64,000 nt of DNA from Pseudoalteromonas luteoviolacea B = ATCC 29581. GTDB taxonomy: Bacteria > Pseudomonadota > Gammaproteobacteria > Enterobacterales > Alteromonadaceae. The stretch is from assembly GCA_000333235.1 (NCBI GenBank), contig CAPN01000016.1, forward strand, positions 248,001 to 312,000. Reading direction: 5' to 3'. Within the stretch, counting starts at the first letter, position 1. Each line of letters begins with the position of its first letter. A program made the translations under genes and the position numbers. Below are positions 7,521-16,272 of the stretch, in pieces. The notes under the pieces are model-generated. The model ran no database searches. It saw nothing but the letters and a program-made list of their open reading frames with translations, and was not told the DNA's origin.

Positions 7521-10013
7521 ATGGCTGAAGATAAACTATTGAAATATCAAAATTTGATCAACGAGCTCAAGTTGCAACTCGGCGATCCTAATTTTGATAG
7601 AATTTTTCAACAGCTAACGTCTCATTTATCCAAGCCTGATCAATTCCTAATTAAGATGGAAATGAATCGCCTATCACAACCAGTCGCTCGCTTTATTGAT
7701 TTACGAGGACAAGTCGCAGGGGATGTAAAACCTTTTGAATATCAAGGCAAGCAACATTTTTTGGATGACGTTGCGGTTGCCGTATTTGAAGAAGAAGTTG
7801 CACGCCATGGCGGATACACGATGGCGGTTTACGAAGCGGTAATGAATACCGAAAACAATTTCCGTGTGATGCAAAAGGCAGCGCAAGAACGAGAAGCTTC
7901 CGGCGAAGTACTTCCCGAACAAAACCCATTTAATGTGAAGCTCATTCGATTTGCCTCCTACGAGTCGCGTGTTGAAGAGCGCATGAATTACTCGATAAAA
8001 ATAACGGTAAACTTACCCAAAGGCAGAGAAGTCAGTGCAACAACCTCTGACATTTCACTCAGCGGTGCCAAGATCAAATTGTCCCCCAAGCATGTTGTCG
8101 ATACTGGCAATATGCTGACTATTCGACTGGTGGGGCTGGAACAAGAATTTGAACTTGGCTTAAAAAGTGGCATTCAATATGAGGTTGTGGCTGTCGAGCC
8201 TGTGTCGCGCGAATTTAATCATGTTCGCCTCAAACGAACGTTTGTCGAAAACAATAAAAGTTTCGACGAATTTCTAAATAGTTTTATTCATGGAAATAAA
8301 CGCCGTTATAAAGTCAATTTAGACAACACCATGGATGCGATAGTTTGTAAAAGCTATGAACAATACTATTTACCTCGAGTTGTATCTCTCTTCGTCTTTT
8401 TAAGTAAAAAGGAGTCTATACTAACGCCAACGATGTCGATGCATAATGAGAATAGCGCATTCATGCAACGTTATTTTCAAGATGAACGACAAATTAGTTG
8501 CCTGTATAGCATTCTAAACAGTAAGCGTTTGAAAGACTTACTTGACCAGGTACAACCAGTCAAAGAAACTCTGCTTTATACTTTTACCCATAGTGCAGGT
8601 GGAAAAATTTATTTTTACTCTGCTACGACTGAAGAGCTCGCTCAACATCCCGAACTCAAACAACTGTTTTTGGCTTTTGGTAGTAATAAAGACAGTTGGA
8701 TGACGTTCAAATTGCAAATAATGCCTAGCACCCATGAGGACGCATTTATCCCGCTATCGCTTCCTGAGTCGCTTGGAAAAAATTTAGACAAGTTAAACAA
8801 GCCACCTTCACCAAGAGTTCAAGGTTATATTCAGCACGTACAATATGTAGCCATTCTAACCGCAACCAATGTGCCTGCGATCCGAGAGAAATATCGAAAA
8901 GTTAATTTTCAACAAGAACAATTACCGATGCTCAAACAGTTTGGCCATGGTAAAGCAACTATGCCACCAGCTCTTGAAGCTGTTGCACTCGAATACATCA
9001 ATTTACGCGCGCACAAACGCTATTTGTATAAAACATCCGTCGAAATCCTATTGGATCCAGAGCGCAGAGTGACGGGGTTTACCCGTGACTTTTCCGTAAT
9101 GGGTATGCAAATTGAATTATCTGAAGTATTTTCCTTCAATAAAGGAGACTTAATCTATTTATCTTTGCCTGACTTACAAAAAATAACCAATAAACATCAT
9201 TTGTCGAACTTATGTTATGAAGTCATGGCAGTCAGCAAATCGAAAACAATCATCAATTTACGTGTAAATCAACCTACTGATTCAAAAAGTATGGCGGTGC
9301 AATTCTTTACTCAACTCATTGAAATGAATAAGCACAAATTACAAGCCTGTGAAGAGTCGCCAAAAGTCCCTGGTCTTTCTAATGCACTGCGAAATATGGT
9401 GACGAAAAGCATTTGTCAGTTCCCCATTTATTTACACAAACATGCCGCTCATTTTAAAATCGGCGCTGTTGGTCAAGGTGTATATAAAACGAACTTGCAT
9501 CGCATACTTAGCCAATTTGACACAAGTAACCCTGCTCTCATTACCACTGAGCAGTTATTTCCGGATGGATTTACTGAAGGCACGTTAAGCGATGCGATAC
9601 GTCAACAAAACCGTCAAGATAAACCACTTCAGTTTTTATTGTTCTTACGTTTTGATCCAACACACTCTGACATAAAATTAGCATTAAAAAGTCAATGTAT
9701 TGAGGTCAGTGAACCTCTCGATTCTTTGTATTTGTTTGCCAAAAAGGCCGTCAAAAGTGAATTACTCTTTGTTTACCATGTTTTCATCTCAAAAACAGGA
9801 AAGCCTGATATTGATTATCTATCGAATGAATTAAAATACGTCAGCCACTACGCTATTCATAAAGCAAAAGAATTAGAAGAGACGCTGTGGAGTGTTGCAG
9901 CGGTTGGCGATATGATGGACGTGAGTGATGAAATTATACAATTTTTCGACTTTGACGCGCGAATTGTCAATGCCATGCAAGCACGCCGCAAAACATGGCT
10001 AGAGAGACACTAA
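7521..10013 (+). CDS. Large protein with two PilZ domains
   Basis: About 830 residues. Two segments carry the c-di-GMP-binding PilZ signature RxxxR followed by (D/N)xSxxG: RVEER...SDISLSGAKI (around residues 155-190) and RAHKR...TRDFSVMGMQIEL (around 495-530). Each sits inside a longer domain without recognisable catalytic motifs. The rest is soluble, with no signal peptide or membrane helix. The family is common in marine gammaproteobacteria and is likely a c-di-GMP effector; its target is not evident. The frame is open from a GTG at 7509, but the ATG at 7521 has GGTGAT at proper spacing and is chosen. It is divergent from radA with 152 bp between. The tail ends in a basic helix, MQARRKTWLERH. 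Confidence 0.88.
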   Translation: MAEDKLLKYQNLINELKLQLGDPNFDRIFQQLTSHLSKPDQFLIKMEMNRLSQPVARFIDLRGQVAGDVKPFEYQGKQHFLDDVAVAVFEEEVARHGGYTMAVYEAVMNTENNFRVMQKAAQEREASGEVLPEQNPFNVKLIRFASYESRVEERMNYSIKITVNLPKGREVSATTSDISLSGAKIKLSPKHVVDTGNMLTIRLVGLEQEFELGLKSGIQYEVVAVEPVSREFNHVRLKRTFVENNKSFDEFLNSFIHGNKRRYKVNLDNTMDAIVCKSYEQYYLPRVVSLFVFLSKKESILTPTMSMHNENSAFMQRYFQDERQISCLYSILNSKRLKDLLDQVQPVKETLLYTFTHSAGGKIYFYSATTEELAQHPELKQLFLAFGSNKDSWMTFKLQIMPSTHEDAFIPLSLPESLGKNLDKLNKPPSPRVQGYIQHVQYVAILTATNVPAIREKYRKVNFQQEQLPMLKQFGHGKATMPPALEAVALEYINLRAHKRYLYKTSVEILLDPERRVTGFTRDFSVMGMQIELSEVFSFNKGDLIYLSLPDLQKITNKHHLSNLCYEVMAVSKSKTIINLRVNQPTDSKSMAVQFFTQLIEMNKHKLQACEESPKVPGLSNALRNMVTKSICQFPIYLHKHAAHFKIGAVGQGVYKTNLHRILSQFDTSNPALITTEQLFPDGFTEGTLSDAIRQQNRQDKPLQFLLFLRFDPTHSDIKLALKSQCIEVSEPLDSLYLFAKKAVKSELLFVYHVFISKTGKPDIDYLSNELKYVSHYAIHKAKELEETLWSVAAVGDMMDVSDEIIQFFDFDARIVNAMQARRKTWLERH

Positions 10014-10030
10014 AAGCGATATTAAACAGC

Positions 10031-10087
10031 GACACTCCAAGTTGCAGGATTCAGAGCCGCTCATTTTGTTCAGCTTGAGGTTAAACG
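10031..10087. repeat. Dispersed intergenic repeat, short copy
   Basis: The 18-mer TGCAGGATTCAGAGCCGC at 10043-10060 recurs exactly at 62581-62598, with similar flanks (GACACTCCAAGT here, GACACTTCAAAA there). The right half here (CAGCTTGAGGTTA) partly mirrors the left half, so it is a decayed inverted repeat between the convergent PilZ and serB genes. Confidence 0.65.
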
Positions 10088-10103
10088 ACGAAAGAATGAT
10101 AAT

Positions 10104-11066
10104 TTAAGGCGTTGTAAGAAAGTACAACATCTGCAAAAGTGAACCCTTACAAATAGCTGCATCGGCCTCTTCTACTACTTTTGGTTTACCGTGAATGGCA
10201 ACACCTAGAGCTGCAACATCCATCATCAACAAGTCATTTGCCCCATCACCAATGGCAACGGTCTGGCTGTCACTTAGTGAATATTTTGCTTTTAACTCAA
10301 GCAAAGTTCGACGTTTCACCTCGGCATCTATAATTTCGCCGTTGACAGTCCCTGATAACGCGGTACCGTCAAAATCCAACTCGTTTGCAACAATGGCATC
10401 GAGATTGAGTGGTGCTCGAAGTTGCTCTGCAAATAACGTAAAGCCCCCGGAAGCGATGGCTAAAACCCAATTATGCTCTTTTAAAACGGCACACAGCTGC
10501 TCTACCCCAGGCATCAAAGGTAATTCAAAACGGATAGTGTCAAGTAGCGACAAGTCAATGCCTTTAAGTTTCGCGACGCGGCGTTTTAAGCTATCGCTAA
10601 ACGCTAATTGGCCCAACATAGCCGCTTTGGTTACTGCGGCAACTTCATCATATACATTGGCTAAACGCGCAATCTCGTCAATGCATTCAATCTGAATTGC
10701 CGTGGAATCCATATCCATCACCAGCAAACCTGGCGACGTTAATTGTGGTGCATCAAATAGAACAGCCACTTCAAGTTCTAAGGCAGAAAATGCAGCGCGA
10801 AGTAAATGCTTACTCTGTGTATTAATATCTTCTTTAGGTGACTCTAGTGCAAAACTAAGTGCTGATGGCAAGCGACTGTCTGGCCTAAATTCTACCACTG
10901 CGCTGATTTTCAATCCTTGCGCTAGAATGGTTTTGAGCACGACGTCAACTGGCGTATTAACCAGATTTTCACCAAATACAACAAGACGGTGTCGATGAAT
11001 AGGCGCAGACACACGCTCTAATGTACATACTGTTGATTGCCAATGTGCTAGGTTTGTGTGTTCCAC
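10104..11066 (-). CDS. serB: Phosphoserine phosphatase
   Basis: 320 residues, the long E. coli-like form with an N-terminal ACT-like region (about 1-100). It dephosphorylates phosphoserine to L-serine, the final step of the pathway begun by SerA. HAD-superfamily motifs are complete: DxDxT in VMDMDSTAIQIECIDEIA (nucleophile Asp near 117), motif II Ser in AIASGGFT, and the metal-binding motif GDGANDLLMM near residue 273. It is convergent with the PilZ gene, and a repeat element lies between. It is transcribed away from the TatD gene, 99 bp downstream of that gene's 3' end, so probably from its own promoter. Confidence 0.97.
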   Translation of the reverse strand: MEHTNLAHWQSTVCTLERVSAPIHRHRLVVFGENLVNTPVDVVLKTILAQGLKISAVVEFRPDSRLPSALSFALESPKEDINTQSKHLLRAAFSALELEVAVLFDAPQLTSPGLLVMDMDSTAIQIECIDEIARLANVYDEVAAVTKAAMLGQLAFSDSLKRRVAKLKGIDLSLLDTIRFELPLMPGVEQLCAVLKEHNWVLAIASGGFTLFAEQLRAPLNLDAIVANELDFDGTALSGTVNGEIIDAEVKRRTLLELKAKYSLSDSQTVAIGDGANDLLMMDVAALGVAIHGKPKVVEEADAAICKGSLLQMLYFLTTP

Positions 11067-11165
11067 GATGACTCCGGTTTTAATATAGCTGTCTAACTAA
11101 GCGACTAAAAAGCGTCGTGTATTTTTAACATGGTTTAACCAATGATGTCAGTATGCAATTATCCT

Positions 11166-11957
11166 TTATGAAAATTCCACATGCATAAGCTGACTAAAAT
11201 TTTGATTGAGTTGCTTAGCGATACACGGTCGACTTTCACTGCGTAATTCGCTTAATACATTAAAGACGGACATCAATTGAGCGGGTTCGTTGCGAAGGCC
11301 TTGATAGCCATTTAGTGGCATAGAAGGTGAATCTGTTTCAATTAATAGGGCACTTAGCGGCACTTGACTAACTGTGTTTCGAGTTTTTTGTGCACGAGCG
11401 TAAGTAATTACACCGCCTACACCTAGCTTAAACCCTTTTTCAATATAATAACGGGCTTGCTGTAACGATCCACTAAACGCATGGATAACGCCACCATAGC
11501 GTGGTGGTGTGTGCTTAAACACCTGTGCGATAAGGTGATGGGATTGACGGTGATGGACAACCAGAGGCAATCTAAACTGATTTGCCAATTCAATCTGCTT
11601 GATAAACAACTGTTGCTGTTTTGGCATATCACCCACAACCGCATCTAAACCGCACTCGCCAATAGCACAAATGCGACTTCGATGTTCTGTTATGAGTTGG
11701 GACAGTGCGTCAATGTCTTCTAGCTGATGTTCAGTAATGAAATATGGATGCAAACCCACAGCCAAATAACTAGTAAAAGCACCACAATCAAAAGCAAGCA
11801 ATCTTTTACATTGCCCTAGCGTGACACCGGGTACTAATCCCCCCCTAACACCCTTAGCAAGCGCGCTAGAAAGCACACTCTCTCTGTCATTATCAAACTC
11901 AGGAAAATCAAGATGACAGTGAGTATCGATTAAGGGTTCAATCGCTCGATTGTCCAA
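11166..11957 (-). CDS. TatD-family metal-dependent deoxyribonuclease
   Basis: 263 residues, the normal size of TatD amidohydrolases (TIM barrel, two metals). Metal ligands are visible: DTHCHLDF near the N-terminus, Glu in GECGLDA (about 99), His in VVHHRQSH, His in IHAFSGS, and Asp in [12 protein letters not shown]. Family members are 3'-5' DNA/RNA exonucleases implicated in DNA repair or RNA turnover. Several paralogues usually exist and this one resembles the YjjV/YcfH class; which is not certain. The only start upstream of the first metal motif is a TTG at 11957, inside the end of pdxH (28-bp overlap), which implies translational coupling. Confidence 0.92.
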   Translation of the reverse strand: MDNRAIEPLIDTHCHLDFPEFDNDRESVLSSALAKGVRGGLVPGVTLGQCKRLLAFDCGAFTSYLAVGLHPYFITEHQLEDIDALSQLITEHRSRICAIGECGLDAVVGDMPKQQQLFIKQIELANQFRLPLVVHHRQSHHLIAQVFKHTPPRYGGVIHAFSGSLQQARYYIEKGFKLGVGGVITYARAQKTRNTVSQVPLSALLIETDSPSMPLNGYQGLRNEPAQLMSVFNVLSELRSESRPCIAKQLNQNFSQLMHVEFS

Positions 11958-12568
11958 GTACCCTCTTCCTGTTTAACGTACATGAAGCGATCGTGTAGGC
12001 GATGCTCTCCACCTTGCCAAAATTCAATCTTTTTCGGTTCTACACAATACCCACCCCAAAAGTCAGGTAAGGGCACTTCGCCATTTGAAAACTTAGCTTT
12101 CATCGCATGAAACGTTTCCATTAATACTTTACGAGAAGACACTGGGCGAGATTGGCTCGAAGCCCACGCGGCAAGTTGACTTTCTTTTGGTCTTGATAAA
12201 AAGTACTTTGCAACGGCCGAGGTTGGAAGCGCCCTTGCTTCACCGTAAACAATCACTTGACGTTCAATTCCATGCCACGGAAAGTGTAAACACACTTTGT
12301 TATTGCTCGCAATTTCTTGCGCTTTACGAGAACCGGTGTTGGTAAAAAACACAAAACCATTTTCATCAAGTTGCTTTAATAACACAATACGCTGCGAAGG
12401 CTGACCCGTTGAGTCCACCGTCGCGACAACCATTGCCGTTGGATCTGGAAATCCTGCATCGACAACTTGCTTTAACCACATTTCAAATTGAACTATCGGT
12501 GATGCATCTAACATTTCTCGACGCAACCCACCCTTAGTATACTCTCTTCGCAAATCATCCAATTTCAT
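11930..12568 (-). CDS. pdxH: Pyridoxine/pyridoxamine 5'-phosphate oxidase
   Basis: 212 residues (E. coli 218). This FMN enzyme makes the cofactor pyridoxal 5'-phosphate from PNP or PMP. Family landmarks are present: the N-terminal [10 protein letters not shown] lid segment, the FMN-binding stretch [30 protein letters not shown], and the C-terminal PROSITE region [15 protein letters not shown] ending in RLNP. It is followed by a 28-bp overlapping tatD-like gene and preceded by argS, with a terminator between. PLP is the cofactor of many amino-acid enzymes, but no direct link with the neighbours is implied. Confidence 0.97.
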   Translation of the reverse strand: MKLDDLRREYTKGGLRREMLDASPIVQFEMWLKQVVDAGFPDPTAMVVATVDSTGQPSQRIVLLKQLDENGFVFFTNTGSRKAQEIASNNKVCLHFPWHGIERQVIVYGEARALPTSAVAKYFLSRPKESQLAAWASSQSRPVSSRKVLMETFHAMKAKFSNGEVPLPDFWGGYCVEPKKIEFWQGGEHRLHDRFMYVKQEEGTWTIERLNP

Positions 12569-12585
12569 GTTTAATCCTTACAAAA

Positions 12586-12606
12586 AAGCCGCAACAACTG
12601 CGGCTT
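12586..12606 (-). terminator. Rho-independent terminator of argS
   Basis: On the minus strand AAGCCGCA pairs with TGCGGCTT (12599-12606 with 12586-12593) across a 5-nt loop, followed by TTTTTTG. It lies 15 bp after the argS stop and ahead of pdxH. Confidence 0.88.
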
Positions 12607-12621
12607 AACTTTGGGTAACGG

Positions 12622-14364
12622 TTACATTTGCTCCATCACTTCGATGCCAAGCAAATCTAAACCGGTGGCCAAGGTTTTTGCCACCAAGTTACATAAGATC
12701 AAGCGACTTTCGCGTGTTTCTTTTGCCACATCCTCTTTCAAAATCGGACAAGCTTCATAGAAGCTCATGTATAAACTCGCAAGCTCATACAAGTAGCCAC
12801 ATAATACGTGTGGCGTCGCTTCACTGATCATCAGATCCAACACTTCTTCAAGTTGCAACAATTTTAGCGCTAACGCTTTCTCTTGCGCTTCATCAATCAC
12901 AATTGCGCCAACAAGGTTGCTACTATCAACATTTGCTTTGCGGAAAATACTGCTTACCCGCGTATACGCGTATTGGAGGTAAGGTGCTGTTGCGCCCTCA
13001 AAGCTCAGCATGCTATCCCAATTAAAGATATAATCGCTCGTACGGTGCTTCGATAGATCCGCGTATTTCACCGCGCCAATGCCGACTTTACGTGCAATTT
13101 CAGCTCGCGCTTCAGCACTTAAATCTGACTCACGCGCGGCTAGCTTTTCGGTTGCTCGACCGATTGCTTCTTCTAACAGATCCGCCAATTTTACGGTGCC
13201 GCCAGTACGCGTTTTAAATGGCTTACCATCATCGCCCATCATGGTACCGAATGGGCAAAATTCGTAACTTGTTTCATCACGTAAAAAACCAGCTTTGCGA
13301 GCTGTAAGCTCAACTTGGCTAAAGTGCAAACTTTGGCGGGCATCTACGAAAATTAAAATACGGTCTGCACCGAGCTGATTAGAGCGATAGTCGCACGCGG
13401 CTAAATCTGTAGTGGCATACAAGAAGCCGCCACCTGACTTTTGCACGATAAACGCAGACGGTTCGCCATCTTTATTAGCTAACTCGTCTAAAAAGACGAC
13501 TTGTGCGCCTTGATCTTCAACTGCAAGCCCTTTCGCTTGAAGCGTTGTAATTACTCCTGCTAATGCATCGTTGTATGCACTTTCAGCCATAATGTCGTCG
13601 CGTTTTAATGTGACATTTAACTTGCCATACACTTCTTCAGAGTGCTTCACTGACGTATCGATAAAGAGCTGCCATAACTTCGCACAGTGGGCGTCACCAC
13701 CTTGTAATTTAACAACATAATCACGCGCTTTGTCCGCAAAACCTTCTTCATCATCAAAGCGTTTTTTCGCATCTCGATAGAAGGTTTCGAGATCTGCTAA
13801 GGCCACCTTTTCGAGATCAACGCCTTGATTAAGTAGGTCTTCAAGATGGGCAATTAACATACCGAACTGCGTACCCCAATCACCCATGTGATTTTGGCGA
13901 ATGACGGTGTCACCACGGAATTCCAGTGCCCTTACTACCGCATCACCAATAATCGTTGAACGTAAATGACCAACATGCATTTCTTTTGCAAGGTTGGGAG
14001 AAGAAAAATCAACAACGACTTTTTGCGGCTTAGCGTGTGATGCTACACCTAATTTTACGTCTTGTTCTGCTGTCATTAAGCGGTTGGCTAGGAATTCTGG
14101 TTTTAAATGAATGTTAATAAAACCAGGACCTGCAATTTCAACTTTCTCTGCTAAATCAGCCACATCGAGATTATCAATAATCTTTTGTGCTAATTCACGA
14201 GGGTTCGTTTTAAGCGCTTTCGCCGCGCCCATCGCACCATTAATTTGATAATCACCAAACTGAGGACGAGTGCTTTGTGTGACTGCTGGATTCGTGCCTT
14301 CTGGCGCGCCAGCAGCACTCAGTGCAGCTAGCGCTTTTTCAACTAAAAGTTGTTTAATGTTCAT
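12622..14364 (-). CDS. argS: Arginyl-tRNA synthetase
   Basis: 580 residues (E. coli 577). Class I synthetase charging tRNA-Arg. The HIGH motif is HVGHLRST in [18 protein letters not shown] (about residue 130). As in most ArgRS, the KMSKS lysine loop is replaced, here by PFKTRTGG. The N-terminal Add-1 domain (about 1-85) that recognises the tRNA D-loop and the C-terminal DALR anticodon-binding domain, ending [13 protein letters not shown], are both present. It follows prfC by 20 bp on the same strand, so two translation genes share a transcript ending at the terminator at 12586-12606. Confidence 0.98.
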   Translation of the reverse strand: MNIKQLLVEKALAALSAAGAPEGTNPAVTQSTRPQFGDYQINGAMGAAKALKTNPRELAQKIIDNLDVADLAEKVEIAGPGFINIHLKPEFLANRLMTAEQDVKLGVASHAKPQKVVVDFSSPNLAKEMHVGHLRSTIIGDAVVRALEFRGDTVIRQNHMGDWGTQFGMLIAHLEDLLNQGVDLEKVALADLETFYRDAKKRFDDEEGFADKARDYVVKLQGGDAHCAKLWQLFIDTSVKHSEEVYGKLNVTLKRDDIMAESAYNDALAGVITTLQAKGLAVEDQGAQVVFLDELANKDGEPSAFIVQKSGGGFLYATTDLAACDYRSNQLGADRILIFVDARQSLHFSQVELTARKAGFLRDETSYEFCPFGTMMGDDGKPFKTRTGGTVKLADLLEEAIGRATEKLAARESDLSAEARAEIARKVGIGAVKYADLSKHRTSDYIFNWDSMLSFEGATAPYLQYAYTRVSSIFRKANVDSSNLVGAIVIDEAQEKALALKLLQLEEVLDLMISEATPHVLCGYLYELASLYMSFYEACPILKEDVAKETRESRLILCNLVAKTLATGLDLLGIEVMEQM

Positions 14365-14384
14365 GTTAAGTCCTTTCGCTGCAA

Positions 14385-15974
14385 TTAGTGTTCGCGAGTT
14401 TGGTGGAACTCCACGTCTGGATAGCGTTCCATTGTTAAGTTCAAATTAACGCGACTTGGGGCGATGTACGTTAAATTATCACCCCCATCTAAAGCGAGGT
14501 TCATTTCGCATTTACGTTTAAATTCTTCATATTTTTTGCCATCTTTACACGTAACCCAACGCGCGGTTTGTACTTGCACAGGTTCATATAATGCATCGAC
14601 GTTATATTCTGATTTTAAACGTGAAACAACCACGTCAAACTGTAGTACACCAACCGCACCAACGATTAAATCGTTATTGATAAGGGGTCTAAATACTTGC
14701 ACTGCGCCTTCTTCAGAAAGCTGGACAAGCCCTTTCAACAATTGCTTCTGTTTTAATGGATCGCGTAATCGGATACGGCGGAAAAGTTCAGGCGCGAAGT
14801 TCGGAATACCAGTAAACTTCATGTTTTCGCCTTGTGTAAACGTATCACCGATTTGAATAGTACCGTGGTTATGTAAACCAATAATGTCACCGGCAAACGC
14901 TTCCTCTGCCCGTTCACGATCTCCTGCCATAAACGTCACCGCATCGGAAATACTAACTGTTTTACCAATACGCACGTGGTTCATTTTCATACCTTGCGTA
15001 TATTTTCCCGAAACGATACGCATGAACGCAACGCGGTCGCGGTGCTTTGGATCCATGTTGGCTTGAATTTTAAACACAAAACCCGAAAACTTTTCTTCCG
15101 TCGCTGAAATTTCTTTATCTTCTGTTTTGCGAGGCATAGGCGCAGGCGCCCAATCCGTTAAACCATCTAACATATGGTCAACACCGAAGTTACCGAGTGC
15201 TGTACCAAAATAAACAGGAGTCAACTTGCCTTCGAGGAATAATTCTTTATCAAATTCATGAGACGCACCCACGACGAGCTCAAGTTCATCACGCAGTTGA
15301 CTTGCCAGCTCTTCACCGACCGCTTTATCGAGTTCAGGGTTTTCTAAGCCTTTAATAATACGCACATCTTGGATCGTATGGCCTTTACCACTTTGATATA
15401 AAATCGTTTCATCACGATGAATATGGTAAACGCCTTTAAACGCTTTACCGCACCCAATTGGCCATGTTACTGGCGCGCACATGATGTTGAGTTCAGTCTC
15501 AACTTCATCAAGCAGTTCCATCGGATCACGAATATCACGGTCTAACTTATTCATAAAGGTAACAATTGGCGTATCACGCAAACGCGTTACTTCCATCAAT
15601 TTGCGAGTACGATCCTCAACACCTTTCGCCGCATCAATTACCATTAGGCACGAATCCACAGCCGTTAGTGTACGGTAGGTATCTTCCGAGAAGTCTTCGT
15701 GTCCTGGTGTATCGAGTAAGTTAACCAACGCTTCGTTATAAGGGAATTGCATTACCGAGGTTGTTACCGAGATACCACGCTCTTTCTCCATTTCCATCCA
15801 GTCAGATTTGGCGTGCTGATTAGAACCGCGCCCCTTGACTGTACCGGCTTTTTGTAATGCCTTTCCGAATAACAATACCTTTTCAGTTATCGTGGTTTTA
15901 CCCGCATCCGGGTGCGAGATAATAGCAAACGTTCGCCTACGCGAAACTTCTTGCAAAAATGGAGAATGTGCCAT
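14385..15974 (-). CDS. prfC: Peptide chain release factor 3
   Basis: 529 residues, identical in length to E. coli RF3. This GTPase recycles RF1/RF2 from the ribosome after termination. G-motifs are intact: G1 SHPDAGKTT (about 20-28), G2 region GISVTTS, G3 DTPGHEDF, and G4 TFMNKLDRD. The typical RF3 insert and C-terminal domains follow, ending [11 protein letters not shown]. The start [23 protein letters not shown] is canonical. It is the first gene of a prfC-argS transcript. The 298 bp upstream separate it from the divergent histidine kinase. Confidence 0.98.
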   Translation of the reverse strand: MAHSPFLQEVSRRRTFAIISHPDAGKTTITEKVLLFGKALQKAGTVKGRGSNQHAKSDWMEMEKERGISVTTSVMQFPYNEALVNLLDTPGHEDFSEDTYRTLTAVDSCLMVIDAAKGVEDRTRKLMEVTRLRDTPIVTFMNKLDRDIRDPMELLDEVETELNIMCAPVTWPIGCGKAFKGVYHIHRDETILYQSGKGHTIQDVRIIKGLENPELDKAVGEELASQLRDELELVVGASHEFDKELFLEGKLTPVYFGTALGNFGVDHMLDGLTDWAPAPMPRKTEDKEISATEEKFSGFVFKIQANMDPKHRDRVAFMRIVSGKYTQGMKMNHVRIGKTVSISDAVTFMAGDRERAEEAFAGDIIGLHNHGTIQIGDTFTQGENMKFTGIPNFAPELFRRIRLRDPLKQKQLLKGLVQLSEEGAVQVFRPLINNDLIVGAVGVLQFDVVVSRLKSEYNVDALYEPVQVQTARWVTCKDGKKYEEFKRKCEMNLALDGGDNLTYIAPSRVNLNLTMERYPDVEFHQTREH

Positions 15975-16272
15975 TGATTAATCTTCTTTACTAACGGAGA
16001 CCCAAATAAAGCTATCGGTGAAACAGTAATGCCACCGTCAGGGTCATATAAACTCAAAGGGAATGGCACCATTTTCGCCGATTTCGGCATATTTCTCAAT
16101 CAACCTTCACCTTGAAACAAAGAAAAATGCGTATATTTCAACTTAATCACAGACCTGAGCACTGATATACCCCGATATGGCCTCTCAGTTTTCATCGTTT
16201 AACTTGTGACAACAGGCTAATCCGCTTATTATCTAACTTTATGAATATGGACATTGGAAAGTCACTGTCATT
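15975..16272. other. Divergent intergenic region prfC / histidine kinase
   Basis: 298 bp without a supportable gene. A 70-codon minus-strand frame overlaps the start of prfC and has no family features. The region must hold promoters for both divergent genes, but I cannot identify convincing -35/-10 pairs or an operator. Confidence 0.5.

Noticed and set aside
10195..10695. 166-codon open frame on the plus strand
   Set aside because: It lies wholly antisense to serB, whose HAD motifs are complete. Its composition (Ser/Ala-rich) is a shadow of the sense codons.
15887..16099. 70-codon minus-strand frame
   Set aside because: It overlaps the start of prfC in another frame and has no independent support.
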